NCBI GenBank assembly: GCA_027485695.1
Contig: JAIXQO010000003.1
Coordinates: 310,001-374,000, forward strand
Source: Pseudomonadota bacterium
Lineage (GTDB): Bacteria; Bdellovibrionota; UBA1018
DNA length: 64,000 nucleotides
Direction: 5' to 3'
Shown: piece by piece, positions 61,176-64,000 of the stretch
Layout: each line of letters begins with the position of its first letter
Numbering within the stretch: position 1 is the stretch's first letter
Program-made: the position numbers and the translations under genes
Notes under the pieces: model-generated
The model's database searches: none
What the model was told of the DNA's origin: nothing
Seen by the model: only the letters and a program-made list of their open reading frames with translations

Positions 61176-61205
61176 ATACTTAGTAATGCTAGGTATAGTT
61201 GTCAA
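61176..61205 (-). promoter_or_regulatory. padR promoter and overlapping dyad operator
   Basis: On the minus strand, TTGACA (61205-61200) is followed after 17 bp by a -10-like TAAGTA (61182-61177). An imperfect palindrome ATACTTAG-TAATG-CTAGGTAT (61176-61196, one mismatch per arm) covers the spacer and -10. This is a good autorepression site for PadR. Transcription would start almost at the ATG, implying a leaderless message. Confidence 0.5.
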
Positions 61206-61270
61206 CGCAATTTATCGCTTCCCGAGGTCAGACTATCCGTGCGGCGTATGTAACTATCCGAATTGTTGGA

Positions 61271-61483
61271 CTATTTTAGAGAAGATTCGAGCTCTTGTTT
61301 TAGAGTGATGATAGCAGACCGAGCCGACGCAACGAGCGCAGCCCATTGCTCGGGGCTGGTGGAGAGGCGCTGAACTTCGTCCGGTCTTTCCACCAACTGG
61401 ACAAAAAACTCGAGTCGCGTGAGCGCACTCCGAAGATCGTGGATTCGTTTTGAGTTCTGAGAGCTGTCCATACGTCGGTTCAT
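61271..61483 (-). CDS. small hypothetical protein with a HisKA-like helix
   Basis: About 70 residues from an ATG at 61483 (an earlier TTG at 61540 is possible; neither has a good ribosome-binding site). The segment RIHDLRSALTRLEFFVQLVE resembles the H-box helix of histidine kinases (HDLRxxL), but no ATPase domain follows. A free-standing dimerisation or phosphotransfer helix is possible. No family is assigned. Confidence 0.45.
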   Translation of the reverse strand: MNRRMDSSQNSKRIHDLRSALTRLEFFVQLVERPDEVQRLSTSPEQWAALVASARSAIITLKQELESSLK

Positions 61484-61620
61484 TTCGTTTTTGGGGCGTA
61501 CTTTGGTTCTATCGGCAGCTGAGGAAAAGAAACCGATCAAAAAGCGCCCAAGTCCAAGCGCTCGAGTTTAACGACCAACGGGTGCGCCATATACGTCTCA
61601 GGTCGAAGTCGCATTTTACC

Positions 61621-61640
61621 GATTAAATAGTGATTAAATA
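61621..61640. repeat. direct repeat upstream of the FN3 lipoprotein gene
   Basis: GATTAAATA occurs twice, at 61621-61629 and 61632-61640, one helical turn apart, about 115 bp upstream of the lipoprotein start. It could be a binding site for a regulator acting on one face of the DNA. Confidence 0.3.
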
Positions 61641-61752
61641 TTAATAAAAACCAACGGTTAGGTGGGTCCCGGGTGACACATTTTTACGTGTTGGTCAGGT
61701 GTTGATACTTTTATTAGAGGCTGGTCTCACGGGGACGTTTGAGGGGATGACT

Positions 61753-64000
61753 ATGAAATGGAATTGGATTTCAAACGCGGCTTACGCGCTGATGTTGACG
61801 GCTTTGGCCGGATGCTCCAATGAGTTCAAGTTCCAAAAGCTCGAAAAATTGGCTCAACAGGAACGCGGCTGCGCGATCACCTCTTGTCCTGCCATCGAAG
61901 TTCCGACGAAATGTGAAATCGTCGGCATGGACTTTTCAAACGGTTGTATCCAAAGCTGCGGTACTCTCAAGTGCCCAGCCGCTCCAGGGCTCCCGACAGA
62001 CCTTGCTCTTGCTCAAGAAGACAACTCCATGAAGCTCTCTTGGAAAGCAGTCGAGGGCGAGGACGTCACTTATACCGTCCACCGACGGATCCGTCGCGGG
62101 CTTGCCTGGGAGACCAAGGACATCGAAGTTGTTCCTCCTCAGCTCGCGATCGCGGATCTGCTCGAGAACAATGAATTTGGAACCGACCTGGTCTATACGG
62201 TCGAAGCGAAAAATCCTTGGAATCCCGGATCCGTCAGCGCCGGCAAAGATTGGATCGCAATCGCTCCCGTCGAGTTTGAAAAAGTCGAAGGCCGCAAAGG
62301 TCTGATTCGTGTAGAACTCAAACCCACCGCAGGCGCACTAAAATATGAATACCGCTACGGAGTAGGTGCATTCACCAAAAAAGCCGAGAAGACTGAAGTG
62401 GTGGCAGACCTCACTGATGGTATCGAACTTGGCAAGTCGCACCAAGTTCAAGTAGCCGCATCCAACAGATACCACACGCGCTTCAGCAGTGTGCGCATGG
62501 CGATCCCCTATGGCGGATTCAGCGTCACGAGTGCAAACGGCTCTGATCAGAAAATCAGTGCGACTTGGGCAAAACTCGATGGCGCGACCTCCTATCGACT
62601 GAGCGCGACTTCGGTCGCAACTGGTACGGAGAAAAGCACACCCATCAATTCTTCAACGACACTGACCGGTGTGGTTTCTGGGCTGACGAATGGTGATAAA
62701 TACACGGTTCGCGTCTACGCCATCGTCGAAGGCAAAGAAGTTCAAACCGAAAACGCCATCGTCGTTATGCCACTTGGAAAAGCTGTACTCGGATCGATCG
62801 AGTCGAATGCAGTACGCACGATGAAAGTGAATTTTAGGACGGCTAAGGGCGGCTCACGCTACGAAGTGAGTTTTACGCTCAAGGACAGCGGCACCGTTCA
62901 GAACCTTGGCTCCGTGGTCGTGAACGCCGACGTTGCCTCAGACGGTGCGCAGCTGAGCGCGACCAAAGGCGACATTCCAGGCGGAAAAAACATCGAAGTC
63001 CAAGTCGTCTCGAAAAATGATTTTCTCGGACAAGAGTCATCGAACGTTTTGACGGCTCAAACATTTGAACCGATTTTCCCGCCGGCGCTTGCGAGCGGAA
63101 ACGCCGCTTTGGGTGTGACTTGGCAAAAAGTCGCCGGCGCCGAGAAATACCGAGTGCTCTCTCGCGCAGGCGCGACTGGGGCGTTTGCTGAATCAGGTGA
63201 TTTGACGGCTGCGACTTACAATCTCGCTTCACTCGTGAATGGAACTGCATACCAGGTGAAAATCGCGGCGATCAACACCTGGGGACGAATTGAATCTACC
63301 GAGGCGACTGAGACTCCCGTGGGTACGTTCGATATCCTGGCGATCCAGGCTTCGGATTCCAAAGCGGATCTCACTTGGGCCGCGCTTCAGGGGGCATCAG
63401 CCTATGACGTGTACGTCAAGGGAGTCAAGACGCCTTCGGATCGAGATTTCCTCTCCGCTTCTGCTTATTTTCCCGTGAACGCCGAGAAAAAAGCGACGTC
63501 TGCAGGAACGACGGTTTCGGTGACTGGATTGACGAACGGTTATGAATACGCGTTTTATGTCGTTGCAAAAGTCGGCGATAAAACGGTGCAGAGCGTTTCT
63601 ACTAAGAACGCGACTCCGCTGGGAACCCCGGTGATCAATGAACTCGTGGTGAGTGCTTCTCGAGCGCTTGAGGTCCGTTGGAACAAGGTTGCCGGCGCGA
63701 CTGAATACATCGTTGAGGCTAAATCGGCTTCTATCCTACAGGTCTCGATTCGAGTCGAAGCGAGTGCGACAGCAGTACAAACCGCGACGCTCTCGAATTT
63801 AGTGGCGGGGATTGATTATACAGTGACGGTTACCGCAAAAAACTCGACCGGTATGACGGTGTCGGCACCGAAAACGGGGCGCACGATCGATACGCTCGAG
63901 GCTCCCACGCTTGCGGCGGCTGACAAAAAAATCACCGCGACCTGGAAGAGAGTCGAAGGCGCGGAGTCCTACTGGGTTTCCTACCGCTTGAAGAATACAG
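61753..64000 (+). CDS. very large lipoprotein with tandem fibronectin type III domains, 3' end outside the window
   Basis: The plus strand is open from an ATG at 61753 (GAGGGG 6 nt upstream) to the window edge, at least 749 residues. The leader ends LTALAGCSN, a clear lipobox. A short cysteine-rich segment (CAITSCPAIEVPTKC, CIQSCGTLKCP) follows. After it come roughly eight FN3-like units of 75-95 residues. Each has a W in strand B (KLSWKAVEG, VTWQKVAGAEKYRV, LEVRWNKVAGATEY) and a late GLTNGxxYxxxVxA-type strand pair. It is a surface or periplasmic stalk, possibly an adhesin; any terminal effector domain lies beyond the window. Confidence 0.88.
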   Translation, partial: MKWNWISNAAYALMLTALAGCSNEFKFQKLEKLAQQERGCAITSCPAIEVPTKCEIVGMDFSNGCIQSCGTLKCPAAPGLPTDLALAQEDNSMKLSWKAVEGEDVTYTVHRRIRRGLAWETKDIEVVPPQLAIADLLENNEFGTDLVYTVEAKNPWNPGSVSAGKDWIAIAPVEFEKVEGRKGLIRVELKPTAGALKYEYRYGVGAFTKKAEKTEVVADLTDGIELGKSHQVQVAASNRYHTRFSSVRMAIPYGGFSVTSANGSDQKISATWAKLDGATSYRLSATSVATGTEKSTPINSSTTLTGVVSGLTNGDKYTVRVYAIVEGKEVQTENAIVVMPLGKAVLGSIESNAVRTMKVNFRTAKGGSRYEVSFTLKDSGTVQNLGSVVVNADVASDGAQLSATKGDIPGGKNIEVQVVSKNDFLGQESSNVLTAQTFEPIFPPALASGNAALGVTWQKVAGAEKYRVLSRAGATGAFAESGDLTAATYNLASLVNGTAYQVKIAAINTWGRIESTEATETPVGTFDILAIQASDSKADLTWAALQGASAYDVYVKGVKTPSDRDFLSASAYFPVNAEKKATSAGTTVSVTGLTNGYEYAFYVVAKVGDKTVQSVSTKNATPLGTPVINELVVSASRALEVRWNKVAGATEYIVEAKSASILQVSIRVEASATAVQTATLSNLVAGIDYTVTVTAKNSTGMTVSAPKTGRTIDTLEAPTLAAADKKITATWKRVEGAESYWVSYRLKNT

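Noticed and set aside
1-64000. CRISPR array, rRNA genes or a replication origin
   Set aside because: No regularly spaced direct repeats, rRNA-like sequence or DnaA-box cluster was noticed on reading the window.

Overview
The window reads as a chromosomal segment of a Gram-negative bacterium of moderate G+C. Lipobox lipoproteins, an outer-membrane secretin and many exported proteins with N-terminal signal peptides show the cell type. The combination of a Tad pilus with FHA/TPR proteins, many orphan secreted metallopeptidases and a propionyl-CoA carboxylase/methylmalonyl-CoA mutase operon suggests the Bdellovibrionota/Oligoflexia or a deltaproteobacterial relative. That placement is an inference; no rRNA gene or lineage marker is present.

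Layout. 1-3.7 kb: a large exported protein cut by the window edge, a secreted HExxH metallopeptidase and a small lipoprotein. 3.9-9.2 kb: a tight operon for propionyl-CoA carboxylase (carboxyltransferase, biotin carboxylase, separate biotin carrier) and the catalytic subunit of methylmalonyl-CoA mutase. 9.2-15.3 kb, minus strand: an exported protein, a large cysteine-repeat lipoprotein, NagZ, an exported protein and a YihY/BrkB membrane protein. 15.4-35.7 kb: a dispersed Tad/Flp pilus locus. TadC stands alone at 15.4 kb. It is followed by a minus-strand NMT1/ThiY-type ABC importer, a DUF192 gene and a cluster of three FHA membrane proteins with a PP2C-like phosphatase. The main Tad operon (three Flp-like pilins, prepilin peptidase, two TadE/F-like minor pilins, RcpC/CpaB, secretin, a TadZ-TadA fusion ATPase, TadB) then runs directly into an exported YD-repeat protein.

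36-46 kb is a mixed region. It holds a redoxin, two more HExxH proteins, an RCC1-repeat lipoprotein, a tRNA-Ser(CGA) followed by a striking inverted duplication, an IS66 transposase remnant, fumarase FumC and a methyltransferase. 46.4-50.2 kb is a stress block: Hsp20, a possible ribosome-hibernation protein, a small membrane protein, then AhpC/AhpF behind an OxyR-like dyad. 50.3-55.8 kb holds a radical SAM/SPASM protein, a GNAT, a DUF3817 protein and two histidine kinases, one paired with an OmpR-type regulator.

The most interesting unit is at 55.8-58.2 kb on the minus strand: GNAT acetyltransferase, a 10-codon ORF with a near-perfect Shine-Dalgarno (MKKKFAQHCL), an attenuator-like hairpin, a haem-oxygenase-like diiron enzyme and a YcaO-family protein. 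The arrangement looks like a minimal RiPP (ribosomally made, modified peptide) locus with a microcin C-sized precursor. The product is unknown and the claim is an inference.

58.5-64 kb contains a metallopeptidase lipoprotein, a PadR/HAAS regulator-membrane pair whose regulator mRNA may be leaderless, a small orphan protein, and the start of a very large fibronectin-type-III lipoprotein that runs off the window.
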